Below, piece by piece: positions 46,991 through 56,664 of a stretch of DNA of 64,000 nucleotides. The notes under the pieces are model-generated. The model saw nothing but the letters and a program-made list of their open reading frames with translations, ran no database searches and was not told where the DNA came from. The DNA is from Tessaracoccus sp. OS52. GTDB taxonomy: Bacteria; Actinomycetota; Actinomycetes; Propionibacteriales; Propionibacteriaceae. The number at the start of each line of letters is the position of its first letter. The first letter of the stretch is position 1. The translations under genes and the position numbers were made by a program. The stretch is taken from positions 62,001 to 126,000 of the forward strand of contig NZ_JAJEWM010000005.1 of the NCBI RefSeq assembly GCF_020687685.1. The letters are read 5' to 3'.

Positions 46991-47902
46991 GTGCCTCCCA
47001 AGTCCCCGCTCCCCCCACGCCACGGTCTGCAGGCCGCTTGGGTGCGCACCCCTGACCGGGACCCGGGCAACGCCCTGCCCTGGCCGACGATGCGCGACTT
47101 CCTGCGCGACAAGCTCGGGCCTGGGCGCGAGGCCGTTGACGACATGCTGGCCCGTGGGGACTTCGTCGACGACGACGGCCACCCCTGGACTGGGCGCGAG
47201 GTCTACCGCCCCCACACCTTCGTGTGGTTCCACCGTGAGCTCCGTGACGAGCCCGAGGTCCCCGGGGAGGTCAGGGTGCTGTACCGGGACGAGCGGATCG
47301 TCGTCGTCGACAAGCCCCACTTCCTCTCGACGATCCCGCGCGGCCGACACGTCACCCAGAGCGTGGTCGTGAAGGCCCGCGTGGCCCTGGACCTGCCGGA
47401 GCTGACGCCGGCGCACCGGCTGGACCGGGGGACCGCCGGTGTCCTTCTGCTTACCACCGAGCAGCGTTGGCGCGCCGCCTACCAGGACGTGTTCCGACGG
47501 CGGGAGGTGCGCAAGGTCTACCACGCCGTGGCAGGGTACCGACCGGAGCTGGAGTTCCCCGCGACGGTGGAGTCCCACCTGGTGAAGCGGGTCGGAACGA
47601 TGCAGGCAGAAACCCGGGACCTGCCCGCCAACTCCCGCACCGAGATCGACCTTCTGGAGGTCCGCGGTGACCTGGCTCGGTACGAGGTTCGGCCGCTGAC
47701 CGGCAAGACCCACCAGATCCGGATGCACTTCAACTCCCTGGGGATACCCCTGCTGGGAGACCCGCTCTACCCCGAGGTTTCCGACACGCCGATCGACGAT
47801 TTCTCCACCCCACTTCGGCTTCTGGCGTACTCGCTGGAGTTCGTGGACCCGGTCGACGGACGAGCCCGACGGTTCGCGTCAGGCCGGGAACTGGAGTGGT
47901 GA
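46991..47902 (+). CDS. RluA-family pseudouridine synthase
   Basis: 303 residues from GTG 46991 with SD AGGAGG; the frame is open further upstream only through the tRNA. It isomerises uridine in rRNA or tRNA. Catalytic Asp in PAHRLDRGTAGVLLL; also VDKPHFLSTIPRGRH, RKVYHAVAG and RPLTGKTHQIRMHFNSLG. The exact target uridine cannot be told. Confidence 0.92.
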   Translation: MPPKSPLPPRHGLQAAWVRTPDRDPGNALPWPTMRDFLRDKLGPGREAVDDMLARGDFVDDDGHPWTGREVYRPHTFVWFHRELRDEPEVPGEVRVLYRDERIVVVDKPHFLSTIPRGRHVTQSVVVKARVALDLPELTPAHRLDRGTAGVLLLTTEQRWRAAYQDVFRRREVRKVYHAVAGYRPELEFPATVESHLVKRVGTMQAETRDLPANSRTEIDLLEVRGDLARYEVRPLTGKTHQIRMHFNSLGIPLLGDPLYPEVSDTPIDDFSTPLRLLAYSLEFVDPVDGRARRFASGRELEW

Positions 47903-47921
47903 TTGTGGCAGAGTGACCCGC

Positions 47922-48893
47922 ATGCGTGCAGTCATCGTTGCCGAGCCCGGCGAAGTGCAAGCCCTCGAGATCGGGGAACTGCCCCGCCCTGAGCCCCAGC
48001 CCGACGAGGTACTCGTTCGCACAGTCGCCTCCGGGGTGAACCGCGCCGACATTCTGCAGCGTCGTGGCCACTACCCGCCACCCAAGGGCGTCACGGACAC
48101 CATCGGCCTGGAGGCCTCCGGGGTGGTGGAGGCAGTCGGCTCCCAGGTCACGCGGTGGCAGCCCGGCGACGAGGTGGTGGCCCTGCTTGCCGGCGGCGGC
48201 TACGCCGAGTACTTCGTCGCCCCCGAGGGCCAGTTGCTGTCCCCGCCCAGTTCTGTCGACCTCGTCACCGCAGCCGGGTTGCTGGAAGTGGCCGCCACCG
48301 TCGTGTCCAACATGGACGTCGCCGGTCTGATGGCCGGTGAGACGCTGCTGGTCCACGGCGGCGCCGGCGGCATCGGCACCTTCGCGATCCAGTACGGCAA
48401 GGCGCTCGGCTGCACCGTCGCCACCACCGCCGGCAGCGCGGCAAAACTCCAGCACTGCCGCGACCACGGCGCCGACATCGCCATCGACTACCACGACGAC
48501 TGGGTGGGTGCGCTAAAGGAGGCGACCAAGAGCCACGGCGCCGATGTCGTACTCGACATCATGGGCGCCAAGTACCTCGAGATGAACGTGAAGGCGCTGG
48601 CCCGGGGCGGCCGCATGGTGGTCATCGGGCTGCAGGGTGGCACCAAGGGCACGCTGAACCTGGGCCTGTTGCTCGCGAAGATGGGCACCATCCACGCCAC
48701 CTCGCTCAGGTTCCGTCCCAAGCCGGAGAAGGCGGCCATCTGCAAGCGCGTGGCCGATACCGTCTGGCCCATGCTCGACGCCGGCCAGATCAGGACGTCA
48801 CCGGAGACCCGCATCCCGTTCGACGAGGTCCGCAGGGCCCACGAACTGCTCGACAGCGGGGACAACGTCGGCAAGATCGTGCTGGTGCACTGA
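47922..48893 (+). CDS. zeta-crystallin-like NAD(P)H quinone oxidoreductase
   Basis: 323 residues from ATG 47922; GTG 47913 is the alternative. CAGAGT ends 7 nt before ATG 47922, which would fit a leaderless start. MDR-superfamily enzyme: GVNRADILQRRGHYPPP, cofactor motif VHGGAGGIGTFAIQYGKALG. It lacks the zinc-binding Cys set of alcohol dehydrogenases. The stop overlaps the next gene's start (TGATG). Confidence 0.9.
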   Translation: MRAVIVAEPGEVQALEIGELPRPEPQPDEVLVRTVASGVNRADILQRRGHYPPPKGVTDTIGLEASGVVEAVGSQVTRWQPGDEVVALLAGGGYAEYFVAPEGQLLSPPSSVDLVTAAGLLEVAATVVSNMDVAGLMAGETLLVHGGAGGIGTFAIQYGKALGCTVATTAGSAAKLQHCRDHGADIAIDYHDDWVGALKEATKSHGADVVLDIMGAKYLEMNVKALARGGRMVVIGLQGGTKGTLNLGLLLAKMGTIHATSLRFRPKPEKAAICKRVADTVWPMLDAGQIRTSPETRIPFDEVRRAHELLDSGDNVGKIVLVH

Positions 48894-51052
48894 TGCGCAT
48901 CACCAGACGACTGGCCATCGCACTGGCCACCGGGCTCACCGCCGCCTTCGCCGTCGCGCTTGGCCCCGTCGCACCAGCACAGGCCGAGGTTGACGTCTAC
49001 ACCACCCACGGCGACCACACCGTCAACGGGCGCCAGTGGCGCACGAGGTGTTCCCAGTACTCCAGCACGGTCGAGCGTTGCCGCACCGAGATCTGGGCAA
49101 CCACGACGACGTGGAACGGGAGGACCTTCGTCAACACCAACGGCTGGGTCTTCAACAACCTGACCTACAAGCCCAGCCCGCGCGCCCAGTGGCTGGCCAA
49201 CCCGCTGGCCACCAGCGGAGAGCACATCATTGACGGCCGACGCTGGAAGACCGAGTGTGACACCTCCTGGACCGGCAAGAACGGCTGCCGCTCATTGATC
49301 TGGGCCACGGCGCCCGAGCACTACGGGTCGGGTTACCGGATGGTCAACAAGTGGGTGTTCAACAACATCGTCAACTTCCGGCAGCCCGCCGCACCAGTCG
49401 GCCGCCCGTCGGGACCCGCGGCGCCGAGCGGGGCCGAGGTCGGCATCAGCAACGTCGTGCACCCGGGTCACCCGAGCACCACCCTCTACCGTCAGGTGGC
49501 CCCCATCTCCGTCAGCGGCAGGGTGAGCGGAGCCCCGGCCGGCGTCGTCGTCACCGTCACGCTGCGCGACCACGCGGGAGACGTCTGGGACACCGGGTAC
49601 GCGACGACGAACGGCGAGGGCGTCTACTCCACCCAGATCGACGCGAGCTTCGCGGGCTGGGCCAGGATCACGGCTGGCCTCGACAACGGCAAGGTGGCCG
49701 CCTTCGAGACCACCATCGCCAGGCCGTCGGCAACGCTCTCGGCCCCGGCCTCCATAGATTCCCTGGCCACACCGCAGCTCACAGGGGCAGTGGTCCCAGC
49801 CGTCGCGAACGTCGCGGTCACGCCGCAGGTCTTCGTTAACGGCACCTGGACCGGGCTCGGCCCGGTCCGCACGGACGCGAACGGCCGCTTCAGCGCCACC
49901 TACGACTACGGGGTCGGCGGGATCGGTGCCGTCACCGTCCGCGTGCAGGCCGCCACCACCTCGGGAGCGGTGTGGACGTCGTCGAACAGTGCGGTGGTCA
50001 CCCGCTCCGCGAAGCCCAACACCGTCATCACGGCCACCACACCCGAGGAGGTCAACCACACCTGGCGGCTGGGTTGCCCAGTGGGAGCATCCCGGTTGAG
50101 CACCATCCGCACGAACTACCTGGGACTCGACGGTCTGGTGCACCGCGGCGAGATCATCGTCCGCCGCGACCTGGCCAGCACCGTCGCGAATGTCCTCGAG
50201 CGCTCGCTGGCAGCCAGGTTCCCGCTCGGGCAGATGCGCAACCCGAACCACTGGAACGGGGATGACAAGGCGATGATGGCCGCCAACAACACCTCGGCGT
50301 TCAACTGCCGCTCGGTGGTGGGCAACCCGAGCGCGCAGTCGCCGCACTCCTACGGCATCGCCGTCGACATCAACCCGTGGCAGAACCCCTACCGCGACCC
50401 CACTGGCAAATGGTGGCCGTCCACGGACCACGTCCAGCGCACCCCGGTGGTTCCCGGCCAGCTCACCACGTCGTCGGAGCCCGTGCGGGCCTTCCGGGAC
50501 CACGGCTGGGCCTGGTACAGCGGCTGGGACTGGCACCACTTCCAGTACCGCGGCTCCAGCACCACAGCGACGGCGACCTCCACCGAGCTGTCCCCCGCCG
50601 CCACCACGGCCGGAACCCTCGCCTCCGATGACCTGCCGCAACCCAGCGGCTGGGACGGCGTCGCGAGCGAAGACGGCTCCCTGGAGGACGGCTGGGTGGG
50701 CAACGGCGCCTCCGTCCACGAGGTGGACCCCGGGCGCAAGTCCGTGGACCTGTTCGCGCTGGGCTGCGTCGCCCAGCCGGACCTCGACGCACCTGTCGCG
50801 GCACTGGAGGAGACCCTCGCCGACGACGGCCGGCCCGGCGTCGGCCTGGCGCTGGAGTTCGCCTCCGACGACGCGGCCGCCCACTGGCTGGCCACGTGGC
50901 AGTCGGCCAACCGGGGCTGCGCAGAGGTGAGCGTCGCCGTCGACGAGCCGGGCGCCTGGGAGGCCGAGCGCGAGTTGCACGACGGCCTGTGGTCGGAGAC
51001 CGCCCAACTGGAGGGCACCGTCGTCGCGATCACCATGCTTCAGGAGGCCTGA
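48893..51052 (+). CDS. secreted multidomain M15-type (VanY-like) peptidase
   Basis: 719 residues with a signal peptide cleaved near APAQA. Two ~60-residue repeats follow (GRQWRTRCSQY...RTEIWATT...GWVFNNLTY and GRRWKTECDTS...RSLIWATA...KWVFNNIVNF), each with a Cys pair. Ig-like domains lie at ~190-375. The M15/VanY-like core (~390-565) has SPHSYGIAVDINPW (zinc His and Asp) and WDWHHFQY (second zinc His). A C-terminal ~130-residue domain with a Cys pair (ALGCVAQP, NRGCAEV) is unassigned. Likely cleaves peptidoglycan peptides outside the cell. Translationally coupled to the oxidoreductase by TGATG, an odd partner. Confidence 0.85.
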   Translation: MRITRRLAIALATGLTAAFAVALGPVAPAQAEVDVYTTHGDHTVNGRQWRTRCSQYSSTVERCRTEIWATTTTWNGRTFVNTNGWVFNNLTYKPSPRAQWLANPLATSGEHIIDGRRWKTECDTSWTGKNGCRSLIWATAPEHYGSGYRMVNKWVFNNIVNFRQPAAPVGRPSGPAAPSGAEVGISNVVHPGHPSTTLYRQVAPISVSGRVSGAPAGVVVTVTLRDHAGDVWDTGYATTNGEGVYSTQIDASFAGWARITAGLDNGKVAAFETTIARPSATLSAPASIDSLATPQLTGAVVPAVANVAVTPQVFVNGTWTGLGPVRTDANGRFSATYDYGVGGIGAVTVRVQAATTSGAVWTSSNSAVVTRSAKPNTVITATTPEEVNHTWRLGCPVGASRLSTIRTNYLGLDGLVHRGEIIVRRDLASTVANVLERSLAARFPLGQMRNPNHWNGDDKAMMAANNTSAFNCRSVVGNPSAQSPHSYGIAVDINPWQNPYRDPTGKWWPSTDHVQRTPVVPGQLTTSSEPVRAFRDHGWAWYSGWDWHHFQYRGSSTTATATSTELSPAATTAGTLASDDLPQPSGWDGVASEDGSLEDGWVGNGASVHEVDPGRKSVDLFALGCVAQPDLDAPVAALEETLADDGRPGVGLALEFASDDAAAHWLATWQSANRGCAEVSVAVDEPGAWEAERELHDGLWSETAQLEGTVVAITMLQEA

Positions 51053-51060
51053 GACTACCG

Positions 51061-51103
51061 AGTGTGGGTTGTTTGCTCCACGAATGGTCAAACAACCCAC
51101 ACT
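51061..51103. terminator. long perfect inverted repeat between converging operons
   Basis: A 15-bp perfect stem AGTGTGGGTTGTTTG / CAAACAACCCACACT around a 13-nt loop. It stands between the peptidase stop (51052) and the polysaccharide operon stop (51116). It has no U-tract and low GC for this genome, so it may be a mobile repeat as well as a transcript end. Confidence 0.6.
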
Positions 51104-51115
51104 GGGCGAACAGCG

Positions 51116-52594
51116 TCAGGCCGGGGTGACCTCGGTGGCCCCGAACGGGCCCTCGGGCTTGGCAGGGACGAAGTTTGTCAGGCGTCCGAACGCCGCCAGC
51201 AGACCGGGCTCGTTGCTCTGCCAGGAGTACTTCTGCGCCAGTTCGTGGAGGTGTTCCTGCGGCACGGGGTTCGCCAGCGCCTTGGTCACCTTCTCCGCCA
51301 GGTCCCGAGCATCGTCGGTGCGGAAGACCTCCCCCATGCCGTTGAACCGGACGAACTCGGCCATCGTCTTCGCGTCCGACGACACCATCGGCAGCTCTGC
51401 GTGCAGGTACTCGAACAGCTTGTTCGGCAGGGTGCGGTCGTGGTTCGGGGACCCGCCCGGCAGCGGGTGGACGGCCAGGTCGGCGCCGTGGAGGTAGTAG
51501 CTGAGGTTCGCCTGGTTGACCGGGTCGACGTAGTGGATGCGGTCGCGCACCCCCAGCTCCTCGGCCAGCGGGTCGAGCTTGGTCTGCATCGGGTGCGGCA
51601 GCGGCATCGTGACGATCGCCAGGTGCACCGACTCATCGATGTGGGCCATGGACTCGATCAGCGTCTCGATGCCCCGGGCCCAGCTCATGATCCCGGCGTA
51701 GACGATCAGGGGCGTGGCGTCGTCAACTCCGGCCGCCTCGCGGACCGTGACGTCGCCCACCATCGGCTGGAAGACGGACATGTTGACGAAGGTGTCGGGA
51801 AGTTCGTCGAGCTTGTACTTGTCCTTGAGGAGATGCGCATGGGACTCGGTGACGGTCATCACGTAGTCCACCTTCTTCATGAAGGCCCGCTCGGTCCCCA
51901 ACAGCGCCTCGTGTCCCGCGGGGTTGCCGATCTCCTTCTTCGGCAGACCGGCGAAGTCCTCCCGCACGTCGTAGGAGAGCTTGACGTCGACGCCCTGCTC
52001 GCGCAGCGCCTTGGCGGCCTCCCAGGCCACCGGCAGCACGAGCGGGTTGTGGGCGTGGAGCACATCCGGGCGCAACCCGACGAGCAGGTCACGCAGGGTG
52101 TGGATGAGATTGTGTGCCACCGGAAGGTTGGTGGGCAGGTCCAGGGCGGCGAACGGGTCGTCGGAACCCTGCAGCCGTGCGCGCAGTGCCTTGCCGACGG
52201 TCATCAGCCGGTCCTTCAGGCTGATGGCACCGACGGCGACCAGCTTGCCGTTGGTGATGGCCCACTTCGCAGCTGACTTCGCCGACGCCTTGTCGGCGCC
52301 CTTGACGCGGCTGGCGTGGACGGCGCGCTGGCGCTTCAGGCGCGCGGCCCGGCCCGCATTCGGCGACGGCTTGGCCGCCATCCGGCTCTCTGCCGGCCAG
52401 ACTGTCAGCGGTACCCGGATCACTCGGATGTTGCCACCCAGCAGGTACTCGCCCGAGTCACCGCCGATGGGTTCGGTGGAGATCACGATGGGTTCGAACC
52501 CCCCGCGTTGCAGGGTGGTGGCGATCCGTTTGATGCGCGAGTCGTAGTCGATCGGCGCATGCCGGAACAGCACGATGCGGGGTTTCGCCGCCAC
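51116..52594 (-). CDS. glycosyltransferase, family-4 like
   Basis: 492 residues from GTG 52594, 2 bp after the WbpA-like stop. GT-B fold: an N-terminal HAPIDYDSRIKRIATTLQRGGFEP pattern, a ~80-residue basic insert (~70-150), DVLHAHNPLVLPVAW, and a C-terminal donor-binding half with LPNKLFEYLHAELPMVSSD (E-x7-E type region). Last gene of the ten-gene operon. Sugar and acceptor unknown. Confidence 0.9.
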   Translation of the reverse strand: MAAKPRIVLFRHAPIDYDSRIKRIATTLQRGGFEPIVISTEPIGGDSGEYLLGGNIRVIRVPLTVWPAESRMAAKPSPNAGRAARLKRQRAVHASRVKGADKASAKSAAKWAITNGKLVAVGAISLKDRLMTVGKALRARLQGSDDPFAALDLPTNLPVAHNLIHTLRDLLVGLRPDVLHAHNPLVLPVAWEAAKALREQGVDVKLSYDVREDFAGLPKKEIGNPAGHEALLGTERAFMKKVDYVMTVTESHAHLLKDKYKLDELPDTFVNMSVFQPMVGDVTVREAAGVDDATPLIVYAGIMSWARGIETLIESMAHIDESVHLAIVTMPLPHPMQTKLDPLAEELGVRDRIHYVDPVNQANLSYYLHGADLAVHPLPGGSPNHDRTLPNKLFEYLHAELPMVSSDAKTMAEFVRFNGMGEVFRTDDARDLAEKVTKALANPVPQEHLHELAQKYSWQSNEPGLLAAFGRLTNFVPAKPEGPFGATEVTPA

Positions 52595-52596
52595 GG

Positions 52597-53889
52597 TCAG
52601 TTCCCCTTTCCGAGGGTGATGAGGGTGGTCCGGGAGAAGTTTGCGGCGTCCAGCACGCGTCGTCCGTCCACGACGACCGCGACCCCCGGGAGATCGTCGG
52701 CGCCCAGTTCGCGGTACATGGCGTGGTCGGTCTGCACGATGGCGACGTCGACGGGCTCACCCAGGCGGTGCGGCAGGAACCCCATCCGCTTGAGTTCGGT
52801 GTCGGTGTAGAGAGGGTCGTGGACGGTGACGCGGGCTCCCCGGTCCTGGAGAGCGCGGACTACGGGGAACACGCCCGAGAGAGCGGTCTCCTTCACACCC
52901 CCGCGGTAGGAGGCGCCCAGCACGACGACGCGACGCCCCGCCAGCCCCCCGGCCGCCTTCTCCGCAAGCTCGACGGCGTAGGACGGCATCTCCGCGTTGG
53001 CCTCTCTGGCGGTGGCGACGATGCTGGCCTCCGGATCCGTCCACAGGTAGAGGCGCGGATACACGGGGATGCAGTGACCGCCCACGGCGATGCCCGGGCG
53101 GTGGATGTGGCTGTAGGGCTGGGAGTTCGAGGCCTCGATCACCTGGAACACGTCGATGCCGTTCTTGCCGGCGAAGCGCGCGAACTGGTTGGCAAGCCCG
53201 ATGTTCACGTCCCGGTAGGTGGTCTCGGCCAGCTTGGCCATCTCGGCGGCCTCCGCCGTTCCCAGGTCCCAGACTCCGTTGCCCCGTGCCAGGTCCGGTC
53301 GCTCGTCGAACTGGAGCACCGCCTCGTAGAACTCGCGGGCACGCTCGGCGCCGGCCTCGGACAGGCCGCCGATGAGCTTCGGGTACTTGCGCAGGTCCGC
53401 GAACACCCGGCCGGTGAGCACCCGCTCCGGGGAGAAGACGACGTGGAAGTCCGTGCCCTCGGTCAGCCCTGAACCAGCCGCAAGCATGGGCGCCCAGCGG
53501 GTACGGGTGGTCCCGACCGGGAGCGTCGTCTCGTAGCTGACCAGGGTCCCCGGCTGCAGTCCCCTCGCGATGGCCGCGGTGGCGGCGTCCATGGCCGCGA
53601 AGTCCGGCTCGCCGTCGTGGTTCACGAACAGCGGGACCACGACCACCACGGCCTCGGCCTGCCGAACCGCCTCCGTGGTGTCGGTGGTGGCTCGCAACCT
53701 TCCGCCGTCGACGACGGCCCGCAGCTTCTCCGCCAGGTGCGCCTCGCCGGGGAACGGCTCGTTGCCGGCGTTGATGGTGTCCACCAGCGTCGAGTTGACG
53801 TCGGCCCCGATGACCTCGTGGCCCGAGTCGGCGAACTGGACGGCCAGCGGCAGGCCGATCTTCCCGAGGGCTACGACTGCGATCTTCAA
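52597..53889 (-). CDS. UDP-sugar 6-dehydrogenase, WbpA/WecC type
   Basis: 430 residues from TTG 53889 with SD GGAG. Oxidises the C6 hydroxyl of UDP-GlcNAc or UDP-ManNAc to a uronate with NAD+. Motifs: VVALGKIGLPLAVQFADSG, SPERVLTGRVFADL, LAETTYRDVNIGLANQFA, and catalytic Cys in GGHCIPVYP. With WbpB-, WbpE- and WbpD-like genes just upstream it fits UDP-GlcNAc dehydrogenation as step one of the diacetamido-uronate pathway. Confidence 0.9.
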   Translation of the reverse strand: MKIAVVALGKIGLPLAVQFADSGHEVIGADVNSTLVDTINAGNEPFPGEAHLAEKLRAVVDGGRLRATTDTTEAVRQAEAVVVVVPLFVNHDGEPDFAAMDAATAAIARGLQPGTLVSYETTLPVGTTRTRWAPMLAAGSGLTEGTDFHVVFSPERVLTGRVFADLRKYPKLIGGLSEAGAERAREFYEAVLQFDERPDLARGNGVWDLGTAEAAEMAKLAETTYRDVNIGLANQFARFAGKNGIDVFQVIEASNSQPYSHIHRPGIAVGGHCIPVYPRLYLWTDPEASIVATAREANAEMPSYAVELAEKAAGGLAGRRVVVLGASYRGGVKETALSGVFPVVRALQDRGARVTVHDPLYTDTELKRMGFLPHRLGEPVDVAIVQTDHAMYRELGADDLPGVAVVVDGRRVLDAANFSRTTLITLGKGN

Positions 53890-53938
53890 GTGCTGACTCC
53901 TGGTAGGGATGCGGCCGCCGCCAGCGGCCTGCGGACGA

Positions 53939-54925
53939 TCAGAGGGCGACTGTCCGGCCGGTGTTCGCCGATTCGATGACGGCCTCGGCCACCCGGACGG
54001 TGTTCAGGCCCTGCTCGAGCGTGACGATGTCGGAGTCCTTGCCCAGCACGGCGTCCCGGAAGTTCTCGTGTTCGGTGCGCAGCGGCTCCGGCTTCGAGAA
54101 GGCGTACTTGATCACGTCGCCCTCGCTGACGCCCTTGAACTGCGCCAGATCCTGCCACGTGTTCTCGACGGTGCCGTTGGCGTAGTACGTCAGGTCCGCG
54201 GTGAGGGTGTCGGCGATGAAGGTGCCGGTCTCACCGGTGATCACGGTCATCCGCTCCTTCAGCGGGGAAAGCCAGTTGACCAGGTGGTTCGCCACGATCC
54301 CGCCCTTGAGCAGGCCGGTGATCGAGATCAGGTCCTCGTACTCCCGGCCGGAGAGGTTGTTGGCCTCGGCCGCCACGTGCACGTACGGGGAGCCCACCAC
54401 CCAGGCGGTGAGGTCGATGTCGTGGGTGGCGAGGTCCTTGACCACGCCGACGTCGGCGATGCGCGCCGGGAACGGGCCCTGCCTGCGGGTGGACACCTGG
54501 ATGACCCGGCCGAGCTGGCCGTCGGCGATCCGCCTGCGGGCCTGCTGCAGGGATGGGTTGTAGCGCTCGATGTGCCCGACTGCTCCGACGAGGCCCGCCT
54601 TGGCGAAGGCCTCCACCAGCGCGACGGAGGATTCGACGTCGCGCGCCAGCGGCTTCTCGATGATGGCGTGGATGCCCGCCTCGGCCAGTTTGAGACCGGT
54701 CTCCAGGTGGAAGGCCGTGGGGACGGCCACCATGCAGTAGTCGGGCTTGAGTTCGATGAGTTCGTCGACGGTGTCGAAGACGGGACGGCCGCCGGCGACG
54801 CCGAACTTGTCGCCGCCGGGATCGGTGATCCCGACCAGTTCGACGCCATCAAGGGAGCCCAGCACGCGCGCGTGGTGACGCCCCATCATCCCGATTCCGA
54901 CCAGGCCGGCTCTCAGCGTCGCCAT
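53939..54925 (-). CDS. Gfo/Idh/MocA oxidoreductase, WbpB/WlbA type
   Basis: 328 residues from ATG 54925, which overlaps the aminotransferase stop by one base (TGATG); GTG 54928 is possible. Rossmann pattern AGLVGIGMMGRHHARVL and catalytic IIEKPLARDVESS. In the Wbp pathway the enzyme oxidises C3 of UDP-GlcNAcA for transamination. Assignment rests on operon context with WbpA-, D- and E-like genes. Confidence 0.87.
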   Translation of the reverse strand: MATLRAGLVGIGMMGRHHARVLGSLDGVELVGITDPGGDKFGVAGGRPVFDTVDELIELKPDYCMVAVPTAFHLETGLKLAEAGIHAIIEKPLARDVESSVALVEAFAKAGLVGAVGHIERYNPSLQQARRRIADGQLGRVIQVSTRRQGPFPARIADVGVVKDLATHDIDLTAWVVGSPYVHVAAEANNLSGREYEDLISITGLLKGGIVANHLVNWLSPLKERMTVITGETGTFIADTLTADLTYYANGTVENTWQDLAQFKGVSEGDVIKYAFSKPEPLRTEHENFRDAVLGKDSDIVTLEQGLNTVRVAEAVIESANTGRTVAL

Positions 54926-56013
54926 CACGCGCCTGCCTTGGCCAGCGTGTTGACGGCCTCGACGATGCGCTCCAGGTCACCCTCGGACAGCGACGGGTGC
55001 ACCGGCAGCGACAGGCACTCCTTGGCGGCGCGCTCCGTCTCGGGAAGGTCCACGGCGGCCTGGAACGGCTTGAGACGGTGGTTGGGAACCGGGTAGAACA
55101 TCCCCGAACCCACCTGGTATTGCTCCTTCAGCGCAGCCGACAGACCGTCGCGGTCCTCGGCCACCCGCACCGTGTACTGGTGGTAGACGTGCACCGCGCC
55201 CTCGGCCACCGGCGGCGTGGTGACACCCTCAAGGTTGGCCGACAGGAACGCGGCGTTGGCCTGGCGCTGCCTGGTCCAGCCATCCACCTTCGTCAGCTGC
55301 ACCCGGCCGATGGCGGCGTGGATGTCGGTCATGCGGTTGTTCAGGCCCACGACCTCGTTGTGGTACTGCTGCAGCATGCCCTGGTTGCGGTACAGGCGCA
55401 GGTTGCGCTCGATCTCGTCGTTGGCCGCGGTCACCATGCCCCCCTCACCCGAGGTCATGTTCTTGGTCGGGTACAGCGAGAACATCCCGAACTCCCCGAA
55501 CGCCCCCACAGGGGTCCCGTTCAGCGAGGCCCCGTGCGCCTGCGCAGCATCCTCGAACAGCATCAGGCCATGCCGGTCCGCGATCTCGCGCAGCTGGGCC
55601 ATCTTGGCCGGGTGCCCGTACAGGTGCACCGGCATGATCGCCCTCGTGCGCTCGGTGATCGAGGCCTCCACCGACGCCGGGTCCAGCGTGAAGTCGTCTG
55701 CCGCGATGTCGGCGAAGACCGGGGTGGCCCCGGTCAGCGCCACCGAGTTCGCCGTCGCCGCGAACGTGAACGACGGAACGATGACCTCGTCCCCGGCGCC
55801 GATCCCGCACGCCAGCAGGCCAAGGTGCAAACCGGAGGTGCCCGAGTTCACCGCGACGCACGCACGACCGAGACCGAAGTGCTCCGAGAACTCCTCCTCG
55901 AAGGCCTTGACCTCGGGACCCTGCGCGAGCATGCCGGAACGCAGCACGCGATCCACGGCCTCCCGCTCCTCGTCACCGATGATCGGCTTGGCCGGGGGGA
56001 TGAATTCAGTCAC
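54925..56013 (-). CDS. DegT/DnrJ/EryC1/StrS aminotransferase, WbpE type
   Basis: 362 residues from GTG 56013; GTGA overlaps the acetyltransferase stop. PLP sugar aminotransferase: VAVNSGTSGLHLGLLA, VIVPSFTFAATANS, FEDAAQAHGA, and the PLP lysine in FSLYPTKNMTSGEGG. Would install the 3-amino group on UDP-3-keto-GlcNAcA. The frame continues upstream to 56079 but overlaps the neighbour. Confidence 0.92.
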   Translation of the reverse strand: MTEFIPPAKPIIGDEEREAVDRVLRSGMLAQGPEVKAFEEEFSEHFGLGRACVAVNSGTSGLHLGLLACGIGAGDEVIVPSFTFAATANSVALTGATPVFADIAADDFTLDPASVEASITERTRAIMPVHLYGHPAKMAQLREIADRHGLMLFEDAAQAHGASLNGTPVGAFGEFGMFSLYPTKNMTSGEGGMVTAANDEIERNLRLYRNQGMLQQYHNEVVGLNNRMTDIHAAIGRVQLTKVDGWTRQRQANAAFLSANLEGVTTPPVAEGAVHVYHQYTVRVAEDRDGLSAALKEQYQVGSGMFYPVPNHRLKPFQAAVDLPETERAAKECLSLPVHPSLSEGDLERIVEAVNTLAKAGA

Positions 56014-56606
56014 TGCTGGACCTCCACGAGTGTGTCGTTTTCCTCTGTGTACTTGGCGCCGGTCTGCGGGCAGACCCACTCACCGGCGGCGGATCCCGCC
56101 TCCAGCGGGACGCCTGCGCGGCCCACCCAGCGGATGCGCCTGGCCGGGACCCCGGCGACGAGCGCAAAATCAGGAACGTCCTTGGTGACGACGGCGCCGG
56201 CGGCCACCATGGCCCAGCGTCCGATCGTCACGGGCGCGATGCAGACCGCACGCGCCCCGATCGATGAGCCCTCACGGCAGGTGACGCCGACGGCCTCCCA
56301 GTCGTCGCCGCGCTTCAAGTTGCCATCCGGGTCGATCGCACGGGGGAAGTAGTCGTTGGTGAACACCGCCGCGGGACCGACGAAGACGCCGTCCTCCAGC
56401 ACCGCTGGCTCGTACACGAGGGCGTAGTTCTGCAGCTTGCAGTTGTTGCCCATCCGGACACCGGTGCCGACGTAGGCGCCGCGACCGATGATGCAGTTCT
56501 CCCCCAGCACCGCGCCTTCGCGCACCTGCGCGAGGTGCCAGACCGATGATCCCTCGCCGATGGTGGCCTCGGGTGAGACGTCAGCGCTGTCCTGGATACG
56601 CACCAT
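56010..56606 (-). CDS. left-handed beta-helix N-acetyltransferase, WbpD/WlbB type
   Basis: 198 residues from ATG 56606 (MVRIQDSADV) with SD GAAGGG; ATG 56642 is an upstream alternative. Hexapeptide repeats are plain: ATIGEGSSVWHLAQVREGAV, GENCIIGRGAYVGTGV, VTIGRWAMVAAGAVVTKDVP. It would acetylate the 3-amino sugar. A C-terminal extension (GEWVCPQTGAKYTEE) with one Cys resembles the tail of longer family members. Confidence 0.9.
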   Translation of the reverse strand: MVRIQDSADVSPEATIGEGSSVWHLAQVREGAVLGENCIIGRGAYVGTGVRMGNNCKLQNYALVYEPAVLEDGVFVGPAAVFTNDYFPRAIDPDGNLKRGDDWEAVGVTCREGSSIGARAVCIAPVTIGRWAMVAAGAVVTKDVPDFALVAGVPARRIRWVGRAGVPLEAGSAAGEWVCPQTGAKYTEENDTLVEVQQ

Positions 56607-56664
56607 TCCAATGGTCCCTTCGAGTGGCTTCTGGGTGAGCATACCGGTTGCCCGGCGAGGCGAA

